Shown here: piece by piece, positions 1 through 8,769 of the stretch
Position numbering within the stretch: the first letter of the stretch is position 1
Layout of the letters: every line of letters starts with the position of its first letter
From: Oscillospiraceae bacterium
GTDB taxonomy: Bacteria; Bacillota; Clostridia; Oscillospirales; Acutalibacteraceae
Length of the DNA: 64,000 bases
Reading direction: 5' to 3'
NCBI GenBank assembly: GCA_015066175.1
Contig: SVOW01000014.1
Coordinates: forward strand, 30,583 to 94,582
Made by a program: the position numbers and the translations under genes
The notes under the pieces: model-generated
Told to the model about the DNA's origin: nothing
Database searches by the model: none
The model's input: the letters and a program-made list of their open reading frames with translations, nothing else

Positions 1-225
1 CATTTTTCCCGACAGAATTTCATCAAAAACTTCATCTGTGTCATATTCGGTGCAGGATAATTTTTCTTTGCCGTCAACTCTCATCACTGTGCCTTCCAAA
101 GCAATGCTTTCAGGATTTGAACACCACGGGCAGAAAAAATTACAGCCTTGCAGATGGTAAACAAGACGGTTTCCGGGGCCATCCTGAGAAAAGTTGAAAC
201 CTTTATGTAAAACTCTGATTTTCAT
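1..225 (-). CDS. Radical SAM activase-like protein (partial, C-terminus off window)
   Basis: The window holds the first 75 residues of a minus-strand gene that continues past position 1. It starts at the ATG at 223-225, with GGTGAT just upstream. The N-terminus carries QDGPGNR and then a CNFFCPWC motif (Cys28, Cys32, Cys35), the CX3CX2C ligand set for the radical SAM 4Fe-4S cluster. The following SNPES resembles glycyl-radical-enzyme activases and related 4Fe-4S single-cluster proteins. By family it would bind S-adenosylmethionine and generate a 5'-deoxyadenosyl radical. The partner enzyme is outside the window, so the substrate cannot be named. It is divergent from the phosphoglycerate-mutase-like gene and has its own promoter. 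Confidence 0.75.
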   Translation of the reverse strand, partial: MKIRVLHKGFNFSQDGPGNRLVYHLQGCNFFCPWCSNPESIALEGTVMRVDGKEKLSCTEYDTDEVFDEILSGKM

Positions 226-256
226 AAAATCACCATAATAACCTATTATCCATTAA

Positions 257-285
257 ATTATATCACAAGTTATTATTATTGTCTA
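257..285 (-). promoter_or_regulatory. Sigma-A type promoter for the radical SAM gene
   Basis: On the minus strand, TAGACA (280-285) and TATAAT (257-262) are separated by 17 bases, just upstream of the ATG at 225. The match is 5/6 and 6/6 to the vegetative consensus. Confidence 0.6.
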
Positions 286-327
286 TAAATAAGTATTAAA
301 AATAATTTATTTTCATATAACTATCTG

Positions 328-357
328 TTGATTTTGACCATGTAAATGTGATATGAT
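328..357 (+). promoter_or_regulatory. Possible sigma-A promoter for the PGM-like/metY operon
   Basis: TTGATT (328-333) and TATGAT (352-357) are 18 bases apart, 38 bases before the ATG at 396. TTGACC at 334-339 with TATATG at 357-362 is a competing reading, so the exact boxes are uncertain. Confidence 0.4.
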
Positions 358-395
358 ATATGAGTAGAATTTTATCCATCAAGGAGTTGATATAT

Positions 396-1607
396 ATGAA
401 ATATGCTGTGATTCTTTACGACGGAATGGCCGACCTGCCCGTCGAAGAATTAGGTAACAAAACACCTATGCAGGCAGCAGATAAACCCAATTTTGACCGT
501 CTTGCAACGAAAGGTGAAATCGGTCTTGTAAGAACTGTTGCTGAAGGCTTGAAACCCGGCAGTGACGTTGCAAACCTGAGCGTTCTCGGATATGACCCTG
601 CAAAATATTACACAGGTCGTTCCCCCCTTGAAGCAGTAAGCATCGGCGTAAAAATGCTCGACGATGACATCGCTTTAAGATGCAACCTTGTTTCTCTTTC
701 AGACGAAGAAAATTATTGCGATAAAACAATGGTTGACTATTCAGGCGGCGATATTTCCACACCTGAAGCTGCTGAAATCATCAAATCAGTTGAAGAACAT
801 TTCGGCAATGATATTTTCAAGTTCTATTCAGGTGTTCAATACAGACATTGTCTTATCTGGCACAAAGGTACTGTTGATTTAGGCAATATGACTCCTCCTC
901 ATGATATTTCAGGTCAGGTTGTGGGAGAATATCTTTCAACAAGTGAAAATGCAAAAGAACTTGTTTCAATGATGAAAGAAAGCTACGATTTCCTTATGAA
1001 GCACCCCGTGAATATAAGGAGAATGGCAGAAGGAAAACTTCCTGCAAACTCAATCTGGCTCTGGGGCGAAGGAAAGAAACCTATGCTTTCATCTTTTGAA
1101 GAAACTTACGGACTTAAAGGAAGCATTATTTCAGCAGTTGACCTGCTCAAGGGTATCGGTCAGTGCGCAGGAATGAAAACCCCTGATGTGCCCGGCTCAA
1201 CAGGTTATATTGACACAAACTTTGAAGGCAAAGCAAAACAGGCAGTTGAAGATTTTGATTCGGGTTGTGACTTTGTTTACATTCACTTTGAAGCACCTGA
1301 TGAATGCGGTCACAGACGTGAAGCAAAAAACAAAGTCCGTTCAATTGAACTTATTGACGAAAAAGTTTTGCCCGTTATCATCGAAGGTCTTGAGAAATAT
1401 GATGATTATAAAATTATGATTCTTCCTGACCATCCCACACCCATTAAAACAGCAACACATTCATCTGAACCTGTGCCCTATATGATTTATCATAAGAAAG
1501 CAGAAAAAGAAAACACCTTCAATTCAATAAACGAAGAAACAGCAAAACAATCAGGCAACTTCGTTGACTTTGGTCCGGACTTAATCAGAAAATTTCTTGA
1601 AAAATAA
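396..1607 (+). CDS. Cofactor-independent phosphoglycerate mutase-like enzyme; candidate homoserine kinase
   Basis: This 403-residue protein belongs to the ApgM branch of the alkaline phosphatase superfamily. The N-terminus has the metal-binding LYDGMAD motif (Asp9), followed by PGSDVAN (Ser56, the family nucleophile position) and TGRSPLE; PDHPTP near residue 355 supplies later metal ligands. I chose the ATG at 396 because AAGGAG lies at 381-386; a longer reading to 360 has no ribosome binding site. ApgM proteins interconvert 2- and 3-phosphoglycerate, but this length class with threonine/methionine-pathway neighbours includes proteins proposed to be homoserine kinases. The next gene, 22 bases downstream, is O-acetylhomoserine sulfhydrylase, which fits a homoserine-linked role. 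The choice between the two functions is inference. Confidence 0.85.
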   Translation: MKYAVILYDGMADLPVEELGNKTPMQAADKPNFDRLATKGEIGLVRTVAEGLKPGSDVANLSVLGYDPAKYYTGRSPLEAVSIGVKMLDDDIALRCNLVSLSDEENYCDKTMVDYSGGDISTPEAAEIIKSVEEHFGNDIFKFYSGVQYRHCLIWHKGTVDLGNMTPPHDISGQVVGEYLSTSENAKELVSMMKESYDFLMKHPVNIRRMAEGKLPANSIWLWGEGKKPMLSSFEETYGLKGSIISAVDLLKGIGQCAGMKTPDVPGSTGYIDTNFEGKAKQAVEDFDSGCDFVYIHFEAPDECGHRREAKNKVRSIELIDEKVLPVIIEGLEKYDDYKIMILPDHPTPIKTATHSSEPVPYMIYHKKAEKENTFNSINEETAKQSGNFVDFGPDLIRKFLEK

Positions 1608-1629
1608 AATAAAGAAAGAAGAATACAAA

Positions 1630-2901
1630 ATGAAAATCAATACAAAATGCTTACACGCAGGTTATACACCTAAAAATGGCGAACCCAGAGTTCTCCCCAT
1701 AACACAGAGCACAACTTTCAAATATGAAAGCAGCGAAGAAATGGGCAAGCTTTTTGACCTTGAAGCAGAAGGTTATTTCTACACAAGACTCCAGAACCCC
1801 ACAAACGACGCAGTTGCTGCAAAAATCGCTGCTCTTGAAGGCGGTGTTGCTGCAGTTCTCACTTCATCAGGTCAGGCTGCATCATTCTATTCAGTTTTCA
1901 ATATCTGCCATGCCGGTGACCACGTTGTTGCATCAGCAGCAATTTACGGCGGCACATTCAACCTTTTCTCTGTTACAATGAAAAAATTAGGAATCGACTT
2001 CACTTTTGTAAATCCTGATTCAACAGAAGAAGAACTTAATGCTGCATTCAAAGAAAACACAAAAGTTGTTTTTGCAGAAACTCTTTCAAACCCTTCACTT
2101 AATGTGCTTGATATTGAACTTTTTGCAAAAGTTGCGCATGCTCACGGTGTGCCCCTTATTGTTGACAATACTTTCCCCACACCCATCAACTGCAGACCTT
2201 TTGAATTCGGTGCAGATATTGTTACTCATTCAACAACAAAATATATGGACGGCCACGCAACACAGGTAGGCGGTGTTATTGTTGACAGCGGTAACTTTGA
2301 TTGGAATGCATCTGATAAATATCCCGGTCTCACAACTCCCGACGAATCATACCACGGAGTTATTTACACAGAACGTTTCGGCAAAGGCGCTTATATTACA
2401 AAATGCGTAACACAGCTGATGAGAGATTTAGGCTCAATCCCCTCTCCCCACAATGCATTCCTTCTTAATCTTGGTCTTGAAACACTTTTCCTTCGTGTTC
2501 CTAGACATTGTGAAAATGCACTTAAAGTTGCAAAATTCCTTGAAGCAAACGAAAATGTTACATGGGTAAATTACCCCGGACTTGAAGGCAACAAATATTA
2601 CAACCTTGCACAGAAATATATGCCCGACGGCACAAGCGGCGTCGTTTCTTTCGGCATCAAAGGCGGAAGAGAAGCAGCAACAAAATTCATGGATGCACTT
2701 CAGCTTGCAACAATCGCAACTCACGTTGCAGACTGCAGAACTTGTGTTCTTCATCCTGCAAGCACAACTCACAGACAGCTTTCATCACAGCAGCTTGAGG
2801 AAGCAGGAGTTGCAGAAGACCTTATCAGATTTTCTGTAGGTCTTGAAGACGCAGATGATATCATTGCAGATATTGCACAGGCTATAGAAAAATCAAAATA
2901 A
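1630..2901 (+). CDS. metY: O-acetylhomoserine sulfhydrylase (O-acetylhomoserine aminocarboxypropyltransferase)
   Basis: A 423-residue PLP enzyme of the Cys/Met metabolism family. It would make homocysteine from O-acetylhomoserine and sulfide in the cytoplasm. The Schiff-base lysine is Lys204 in HSTTKYMDGH, and the N-terminal YTRLQNPT and SSGQAA segments are typical of the fold. The start is the ATG at 1630, giving the usual MKINTKCLHAGY beginning; the upstream purine run (AAGAAAGAAGAA) is a modest ribosome binding site. The gene lies 22 bases after the PGM-like gene and is probably co-transcribed with it. Length and motifs are normal for MetY; cystathionine gamma-lyase-like activity is less likely given the length. 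Confidence 0.93.
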   Translation: MKINTKCLHAGYTPKNGEPRVLPITQSTTFKYESSEEMGKLFDLEAEGYFYTRLQNPTNDAVAAKIAALEGGVAAVLTSSGQAASFYSVFNICHAGDHVVASAAIYGGTFNLFSVTMKKLGIDFTFVNPDSTEEELNAAFKENTKVVFAETLSNPSLNVLDIELFAKVAHAHGVPLIVDNTFPTPINCRPFEFGADIVTHSTTKYMDGHATQVGGVIVDSGNFDWNASDKYPGLTTPDESYHGVIYTERFGKGAYITKCVTQLMRDLGSIPSPHNAFLLNLGLETLFLRVPRHCENALKVAKFLEANENVTWVNYPGLEGNKYYNLAQKYMPDGTSGVVSFGIKGGREAATKFMDALQLATIATHVADCRTCVLHPASTTHRQLSSQQLEEAGVAEDLIRFSVGLEDADDIIADIAQAIEKSK

Positions 2902-2906
2902 TAATA

Positions 2907-2934
2907 TTGACATTTCAGAAATTGGTTGTATAAT
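2907..2934 (+). promoter_or_regulatory. Consensus sigma-A promoter of the Cys-rich small protein
   Basis: TTGACA (2907-2912) and TATAAT (2929-2934) are perfect boxes 16 bases apart. They start 6 bases after the metY stop, so the downstream small gene has a strong promoter of its own. Confidence 0.8.
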
Positions 2935-2979
2935 GTAATTAAAGACTTTACTAAATTTCAAATATTAAGGAGAATGACT

Positions 2980-3210
2980 ATGAAAAAGGCTCTTAAAATT
3001 ATCGGTGCTATCGTTGCTGTTGCAGGCGTAGTTGCCGCAGCATATTTCCTCATCAAAAAATATTTCTGCAAAAAAGATAACTGCACTTGCGAAGAAACAG
3101 AAGATGTTTGTTGCCTCGATGACAACGACGAAATCTGCGACTGTGCAGAATGTGCAGAAGCAGCAGATGAAGCTGTTGAAGTTGAAGAAGACGCTCCCGC
3201 AGAAGAATAA
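2980..3210 (+). CDS. Small Cys-rich single-pass membrane protein of unknown function
   Basis: A 76-residue protein starting at the ATG at 2980, 7 bases after AAGGAG (2967-2972). Residues 4-25 form one hydrophobic helix (an Ala/Val-rich membrane anchor or uncleaved signal). The rest is hydrophilic, with eight cysteines at residues 30, 35, 37, 44, 45, 53, 55 and 58, ending in an Asp/Glu/Ala tail. The cysteine spacing could bind metal or form disulfides, but it matches no family I recognise. It has its own consensus promoter and a strong terminator, so it is a well-expressed single gene. Confidence 0.75.
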   Translation: MKKALKIIGAIVAVAGVVAAAYFLIKKYFCKKDNCTCEETEDVCCLDDNDEICDCAECAEAADEAVEVEEDAPAEE

Positions 3211-3254
3211 TTTTCAGCGAAAAAGCCCCACCGTCAAAATCAGAGATTTTGCCA

Positions 3255-3286
3255 CCTCCCCTTGCATTTTCAAGGGGAGGTTTTTT
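3255..3286 (+). terminator. Rho-independent terminator after the Cys-rich gene
   Basis: A perfect 10-bp stem (3255-3264 with 3271-3280), a 6-base loop and six T (3281-3286). Confidence 0.9.
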
Positions 3287-3373
3287 GCTATCACTGATGT
3301 CAGTTTTATAACAATAATTAAGCATTGTGCCCATAACAAGTTTTTCAGAACTCATACAAATTACAATTCAAAC

Positions 3374-3404
3374 AAAAAACCGACAGATTTTAATTATCTG
3401 TCGG
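3374..3404 (-). terminator. Terminator of the rml operon
   Basis: A 9-bp stem, CCGACAGAT (3380-3388) with ATCTGTCGG (3396-3404), is followed on the minus strand by six T (complement of 3374-3379), just after rmlD. Confidence 0.8.
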
Positions 3405-3412
3405 TGTAATTT

Positions 3413-4258
3413 TTATTTATTAAGTTCTTCAATATATCTTTCCAGTGCATCGTCCTGTGAAGGCAGAAGTGAAAAGCCGTTATCTGTAAGGCATTTTTTC
3501 GAAAGCCTTGAATTTAAAGGTCTTTTTGCTTTCACCGGATATTCTGCAGTTGAAATATGATTTATCTTTGTAGTAAGTCCTGATTTTTTCATTATGTTTT
3601 CAGCAAAATCTGCCCAGCTCATAAAACCTTCGTTACTTGCATGATAAACACCGTATTTTTCGGTCTGAACCATTTCCACAAGCAGTTTTGCCAAGTCGCG
3701 TGTATATGTAGGAGAGCCAATCTGGTCTGCAACCACATTCAATTCATCTCTTGTTTCAGCTAAACGGCGCATTGTTTTTACGAAATTATTTCCGTTTATG
3801 CCATAAACCCATGATGTTCTCACAATAAATGTTTTCGAACAATTCTGAAGTGCATTATTTTCGCCCTCAAGCTTTGTTCTGCCGTAAACATTCTGCGGAT
3901 TTTTTTCATCTGATGTTTCGTAAGGCTCATTGCCGTCACCGCCGAAAACATAATCAGTGCTTACATAAATCATCTTTGCACCGATTTTTTCGCAGGCTTT
4001 CGCAATATAGAGGCTTCCGTCTGCATTGATTTTTCTGCAAAGTTCTTCTTCGTCTTCTGCCTTGTCAACAGCAGTATACGCTGCACAATGAATTACTCCG
4101 TCAGGGTTATTTTCAAGAATAAATCTTTCTGTGGCTTCTTTGTCGGTAAGGTCAAATTCTTCTCTGTCACAGCCGATATAATCAACAGAATTTTTTTCAA
4201 GTTCTTCAACCACATCGTGGCCAAGCTGACCCATAACACCTGTTACAAGAATTTTCAT
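3413..4258 (-). CDS. rmlD: dTDP-4-dehydrorhamnose reductase
   Basis: A 281-residue extended short-chain dehydrogenase that reduces dTDP-4-keto-L-rhamnose to dTDP-L-rhamnose with NAD(P)H. The N-terminal nucleotide-binding motif reads TGVMGQLG (residues 6-13), and the catalytic YXXXK is Tyr125/Lys129 in YGRTK, with STDYVF at 100-105. It is the last gene of an rmlA-rmlC-rmlD operon and overlaps rmlC by 4 bases, which implies translational coupling. Product rhamnose would be used for cell-surface polysaccharide. Confidence 0.93.
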   Translation of the reverse strand: MKILVTGVMGQLGHDVVEELEKNSVDYIGCDREEFDLTDKEATERFILENNPDGVIHCAAYTAVDKAEDEEELCRKINADGSLYIAKACEKIGAKMIYVSTDYVFGGDGNEPYETSDEKNPQNVYGRTKLEGENNALQNCSKTFIVRTSWVYGINGNNFVKTMRRLAETRDELNVVADQIGSPTYTRDLAKLLVEMVQTEKYGVYHASNEGFMSWADFAENIMKKSGLTTKINHISTAEYPVKAKRPLNSRLSKKCLTDNGFSLLPSQDDALERYIEELNK

Positions 4259-4827
4259 TTAAGACTTTCAGCCCTTTCATAGAAAAATCTCACGTCACTG
4301 TCGCAGAGTTTCGGAGCTTTTATATCTTTTTCGCTTAAAATAGGATTTTCAATTCCCCAATCAATGCCGAAAACTTCATCACAGAAGCAAACACTCCTGT
4401 CGTTTTCGGGAGAATAGTAATCATCCACTTTATAAGAAAATTCCACATCATCAGTAAGTGTTACAAAGCCGTGCAAAAATCCTTTCGGTACAAAAAGTTG
4501 TCTTTTATTTTTTTCAGAAAGTTCAACTGAAATCCATTTAAGATAACTTGGCGAGCCTTCTCTCAGGTCAACGATAACATCAAGTACCGCACCTTTTATG
4601 CACGTTACAAGTTTTGCCTGACATCTGGGATTGGTCTGACAATGCAGACCGCGAAGTGTTCCTTTTTTCTGCGAAAAAGAACGATTGTCCTGCACAAAAT
4701 CTGTTTCAATTCCTGCCTGCACAAATGCGTTTTTGTTATAACTTTCCATAAACCATCCGCGATGGTCGCCAAAAACTTTCGGCTCAATGATATACGCATC
4801 GGCAAGAGCAGTTGCAATTATTTCCAT
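4255..4827 (-). CDS. rmlC: dTDP-4-dehydrorhamnose 3,5-epimerase
   Basis: A 190-residue cupin-fold epimerase converting dTDP-4-keto-6-deoxy-glucose to the L-rhamno form. The family signatures are present: DHRGWF near residue 21, RGLHCQ with catalytic His62, and SYKVDDYYSP with the catalytic-position Tyr132. Its length matches the family. It sits between rmlA (31 bases upstream) and rmlD (4-base overlap). Confidence 0.94.
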   Translation of the reverse strand: MEIIATALADAYIIEPKVFGDHRGWFMESYNKNAFVQAGIETDFVQDNRSFSQKKGTLRGLHCQTNPRCQAKLVTCIKGAVLDVIVDLREGSPSYLKWISVELSEKNKRQLFVPKGFLHGFVTLTDDVEFSYKVDDYYSPENDRSVCFCDEVFGIDWGIENPILSEKDIKAPKLCDSDVRFFYERAESLK

Positions 4828-4858
4828 ATTTTAAAAATTCCTTTCAGATTGTCAGCTT

Positions 4859-5794
4859 TTATTTACCGTGAGTTTCGTCCTCACGTCCCCAATGGGGGCG
4901 CTGACCGGGTTTATCAGCATAAAGGATCTTACCTTCCGCAACTCTCATAAGATGCTGACCGTAAGAGGATTTTCCGTATTTTTTTGCTGATTCAATAAGC
5001 TTTGCTTTTGTAATCCAATGCATATTATACGCAATTTCTTCAGGTGCAGAAATTTTGATACCCTGAAGTGTTTCGATAGTTTTTACAAAATTTCCTGCAT
5101 CCATAAGAGAATCAACAGTACCTGTATCAAGCCATGCAAAGCCTCTGCCCAGTGTCTTGACTTCAAGCTCACCTGCTTCAAGATACATTCTGTTAATATC
5201 TGTTATTTCATATTCGCCTCTTGCACTTTTCTTAAGACTTTTTGCATATTCAACAACTTTATTGTCGTAGAAATAAAGCCCTGTTACAGCATAGTTTGAT
5301 TTTGGATTCTGCGGTTTTTCTTCAATAGAAACAGCATGACCTTTTTTATCAAACTCAACTACGCCGAAAGCTCTGGGGTCTTCCACATAGTAGCCGAAAA
5401 TAGTTGCACCTTCTTCACGCTTTGCTGCCTGACGAAGAATGTGACCGAATCCGCCACCATAGAAAATATTGTCACCTAAAACCATAGCGACATTGTCTTT
5501 GCCTATAAACTTTTCGCCGATAACGAAAGCCTGTGCAAGACCTTCAGGTTTTTCCTGAACTGCATAAGACAACTTAAGACCGAACTGTTTGCCGTCGCCC
5601 AGAAGATTTTCAAATTTCGGTGTATCGTCTTTTGTGGAAATAATAAGAATCTCTCTGATTCCCGCCAACATAAGATTTGAAAGAGGATAATATATCATCG
5701 GTTTATCATAAACCGGTAAAAGCTGTTTGCTGGTAACCATTGTCAAGGGGTAAAGTCTTGTGCCTGAACCACCTGCAAGAATAATTCCTTTCAC
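4859..5794 (-). CDS. rmlA: Glucose-1-phosphate thymidylyltransferase
   Basis: A 311-residue nucleotidyltransferase forming dTDP-glucose from dTTP and glucose-1-phosphate, the first step of dTDP-rhamnose synthesis. It opens with [16 protein letters not shown], the nucleotide-binding loop, and contains [21 protein letters not shown] and EEKPQNP, all typical of RmlA. The start codon is GTG (5792-5794) with AAGGAG 7-8 bases upstream. It is about 20 residues longer than the usual ~290, with a polar His/Gly-containing tail. The remaining pathway gene, rmlB (4,6-dehydratase), is not in the window. Confidence 0.94.
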   Translation of the reverse strand: MKGIILAGGSGTRLYPLTMVTSKQLLPVYDKPMIYYPLSNLMLAGIREILIISTKDDTPKFENLLGDGKQFGLKLSYAVQEKPEGLAQAFVIGEKFIGKDNVAMVLGDNIFYGGGFGHILRQAAKREEGATIFGYYVEDPRAFGVVEFDKKGHAVSIEEKPQNPKSNYAVTGLYFYDNKVVEYAKSLKKSARGEYEITDINRMYLEAGELEVKTLGRGFAWLDTGTVDSLMDAGNFVKTIETLQGIKISAPEEIAYNMHWITKAKLIESAKKYGKSSYGQHLMRVAEGKILYADKPGQRPHWGREDETHGK

Positions 5795-5846
5795 TTAAAC
5801 ACGCTCCTTACTTCTATTTTACTGACTGTTTTTCACAGACATCTAT

Positions 5847-5875
5847 ATTATAGAACTTTTTTTCAATTTCGTCAA
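5847..5875 (-). promoter_or_regulatory. Sigma-A promoter of the rml operon
   Basis: On the minus strand TTGACG (5870-5875) and TATAAT (5847-5852) are 17 bases apart, 53 bases before the rmlA start. Confidence 0.75.
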
Positions 5876-5950
5876 ATTTTTCTTTAATTTTCTTTAATAA
5901 TTTTAGCAATTTATAAAAAATGTATCAATATTCCCTGTCAAAGAAGCCTT

Positions 5951-8734
5951 TTACTCGCACATTGTGAACCAGAAAATTCGTATCATATAAATTATCTTTG
6001 AAAAGAATGCTATTACTCTGGTTGTGAAAGAATCGTCTGTTTCTTCAGCTTTGATATTGGCTATTATTTTTTCAAAACGTTCGTCTGTCTGAGTTGTGAC
6101 TTCAAAAACATGTTCTTCAGAAGCGAATTCGGTTTCGCTTGCAGGTTTATATACACTGATTGTATAAGTCACACCCGGTGCAAGTTCTCTGAAAATTCCT
6201 AAAAATTCAGGAGATTCATTTTCGCAGTAATACACCAGATTTTCATCATATGTAAGAATAATTTTCGTTTTTTTGACTTCTTCAACTTCAACCGTTATTT
6301 CAGGTCTGGCAGGAATAACCCATTCAATTATTTCAGAAGCAAAAAGCCCGTTCTCTGCTTTTCGCTGAAGATACATGGTTTCACCGGGGAAAACAGGCAA
6401 ATAATTATTTTCAACTGACTTTTCTTCGGTGTAACTTTCTTCAGGAGAAAACTTATAATAAACCCTTGTTGAGTATTCTTCTGTTGAACATTCATTTATA
6501 AAATCTATTTCAGGAGTCTCAAGTTCCACTCTGACCGGCAAATCTGTTGTTATGTTTCCGCCTGACATTTCAACAATAAAAGACATAGACATGCCGGAAT
6601 CAAGCCATTCTGTAACACTTTGTCCGTTACTTACCGGCTGATAATATTTTGTTTCTACATTTACTTTGCTGTCATCAAAAATTATTGTTTCTTTTTCAAA
6701 ATCATAACTCACAGGGTTAACATAGACTTCAAAAGTATATTTGTAATCTTCATAACCTTGTTCGCTTACTATAATTTCAATTACATTTTTTGAAAATTCG
6801 TTCAGTTTTATTTCTATGCTTTCGCCACTGATTATTTCATTGCCGTTAACCTTGATGGCATGCATAGACATGGGAGTTACTGAAATCGAAGTGCAACCAT
6901 TGTCAAGCACTAAAGAATCAGGCTTTACGGTTTCTACATTCATTTCAATTTCTTTATCACCTGCAGAAACAATAAGCCGGGAAAGTTTTGTTTTTGCCTG
7001 ACAGAAACTGCGTTCATAAATATCGCCGAAAACACCATTGCGGCAGGCAACAGCCTTAACTACCATACCATCTTTAATTTCTATGGAATCGGTATACAAA
7101 ACTCCATTCGTTATCGGATCAGAACCATCGGTTGTGTAATAAATTTCATCTGCACTTGAGCAGGAAATATTAAGTCTTTCAGAAAGTGAAATTTCACCGT
7201 CATCAACAGAAAATTTTATATATTTATCTGAGCTTGTGAATGCTTTGATTGTAAAATTTCCAAGGCGCATATAAGCTTTGCCGTCAAAGCCTGTTATAAT
7301 TTTTTTATGGATATCTTCCCATGTTTCACCATCTGCACTGACAAAACTTTCGCCTGCATTGCTGACGTTTGCAGTGCTCTGTATTCTGTATTCCATATAA
7401 ATAGCTTCCACGTGAGCGGTGAGAGTCTGGGTAGGGTTTTCGACATAAACTACAACGCTGAAAATCTCATCTTTTTTAAGCGGAATTCCTTCAGGGAGAA
7501 CTTCAGTATAATACCCGGGCATTGATTTCATTCCACTCATCTCTGCTGCAAGTGCACCTGAAGCAGGGTCTTTTTTATCTGTAAGACCTGTATAAATCTT
7601 AACGGTGTAAAAAGTGTCTACATCTGTTGTGTAAAAAGATACGGCTTCAAGAACCTCGTCCTTTGAGCAGGTGAACACATTTGCCATATGAATTTCAGTT
7701 GAATCTTCAAAACCTATAGGCGTATACTGGATGCTTTCATCATGAGAATATATATTCTCGTAATTATCTCTGCTCTCATATTTATAAATCCCCACATAAT
7801 CAATGGTAACATCTTCATAAGAAAGCCAGAAAAAACCTTCATCTCCCCATTCTTCGCCCCAACTGTTCTGAACAAGCCATGCACCGTCATTTTCTATGTA
7901 TTCAGAATTATTGAAGTTTTCTTTAGGGAAATTATCATCCCAACCGACTATGGCAACTGCATGGTCAGTATGATCTCCTGCGTGGTTATACCATGCGTTT
8001 GTCTGTTCATTATAATTTTCTTTTCTGTTTGCAGAAAGATATGCTATGTCAACAGCCTGCTTGTGTTTATACATTTCTGTTTTAACTTGCTCAACAAGTG
8101 TCTGTATTGCGATTTTCTGCTCTACCTCATCTTCGTAAGCATATTCGGGGAAAGAAATTACATTCTGCAGATGAACAAGCGAATCATATTTGTGGTTTTC
8201 TGATATTTTTTCATTCACATAAGGAAAATCTTTCTCTGCTACAGGTCCGTACCAGTTTGCAAGCGAGTTCATTGCGGTATAATCAAATCCGCCGTTGCCA
8301 AAAGCGTCGTAATCTGAAAAAATAAATCTGAATGCTTTTTTCTGATTTGCTGACGCATATGAAAAATAAGTCAGGTGTGATTCTGAAAAATTAATATTAG
8401 AATTATATTTCATCAGACCTGTTTCACTCGATGTGAGTGCAGAAAATGCCCAGCATGTTGCGTAATTACCCTGATTTCCCACAACTGTTGTTAAACCTTC
8501 TTTAGAAAGAGAAAAACTTTCAGGAAGATATGTTCTTTTATTTGAAATCGGTTTATCCGGCAATTCTGAAATCAACGGAGAATTTATTCTTCCGCCGTTT
8601 CTGAGCGTGTTGAGTTGTTCAGCAGTGAGCGAAGCAAAAACAAGTTTACTTTCTTCCTGCGCAAACGCTGTAAAACTAAAGGATGTAAATATAATAACAA
8701 TAGCCATAATCGCTGATAAAAACTTATTTTTCAT
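5951..8734 (-). CDS. Secreted papain-like (C1) cysteine protease with C-terminal beta-sandwich domains
   Basis: A 927-residue exported protein. I use the ATG at 8732-8734, preceded by AGGTGA; a GTG three codons upstream is possible. A signal peptide ends near FTAFA (about residue 26). Residues 70-310 are a papain-type catalytic domain with Gln88, Cys94 in CWAFSA, His258 in DHAVAIVGW and Asn290 in QNSWG, so the catalytic set is intact. A lectin-like beta domain follows, then a chitobiase-C-like module (YYTTDGSDP), a cadherin-like beta-sandwich module and further Ig-like segments. The C-terminus has a hydrophobic stretch (about residues 905-925), possibly a membrane anchor. Likely substrates are extracellular proteins or peptides; specificity is unknown. 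Confidence 0.88.
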   Translation of the reverse strand: MKNKFLSAIMAIVIIFTSFSFTAFAQEESKLVFASLTAEQLNTLRNGGRINSPLISELPDKPISNKRTYLPESFSLSKEGLTTVVGNQGNYATCWAFSALTSSETGLMKYNSNINFSESHLTYFSYASANQKKAFRFIFSDYDAFGNGGFDYTAMNSLANWYGPVAEKDFPYVNEKISENHKYDSLVHLQNVISFPEYAYEDEVEQKIAIQTLVEQVKTEMYKHKQAVDIAYLSANRKENYNEQTNAWYNHAGDHTDHAVAIVGWDDNFPKENFNNSEYIENDGAWLVQNSWGEEWGDEGFFWLSYEDVTIDYVGIYKYESRDNYENIYSHDESIQYTPIGFEDSTEIHMANVFTCSKDEVLEAVSFYTTDVDTFYTVKIYTGLTDKKDPASGALAAEMSGMKSMPGYYTEVLPEGIPLKKDEIFSVVVYVENPTQTLTAHVEAIYMEYRIQSTANVSNAGESFVSADGETWEDIHKKIITGFDGKAYMRLGNFTIKAFTSSDKYIKFSVDDGEISLSERLNISCSSADEIYYTTDGSDPITNGVLYTDSIEIKDGMVVKAVACRNGVFGDIYERSFCQAKTKLSRLIVSAGDKEIEMNVETVKPDSLVLDNGCTSISVTPMSMHAIKVNGNEIISGESIEIKLNEFSKNVIEIIVSEQGYEDYKYTFEVYVNPVSYDFEKETIIFDDSKVNVETKYYQPVSNGQSVTEWLDSGMSMSFIVEMSGGNITTDLPVRVELETPEIDFINECSTEEYSTRVYYKFSPEESYTEEKSVENNYLPVFPGETMYLQRKAENGLFASEIIEWVIPARPEITVEVEEVKKTKIILTYDENLVYYCENESPEFLGIFRELAPGVTYTISVYKPASETEFASEEHVFEVTTQTDERFEKIIANIKAEETDDSFTTRVIAFFSKIIYMIRIFWFTMCE

Positions 8735-8769
8735 CAATCTCACCTGCTTTCTTCCGTCTTTCCCTTTAT

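Noticed and set aside
3413..5794. A missing rmlB could mean a broken dTDP-rhamnose pathway
   Set aside because: rmlB is often unlinked, and only 64 kb is visible, so absence here says nothing about the genome.
7742..8203. 153-residue open frame on the plus strand inside the protease gene
   Set aside because: It is antisense to a clear papain-like catalytic domain, has no ribosome binding site and no recognisable motif.
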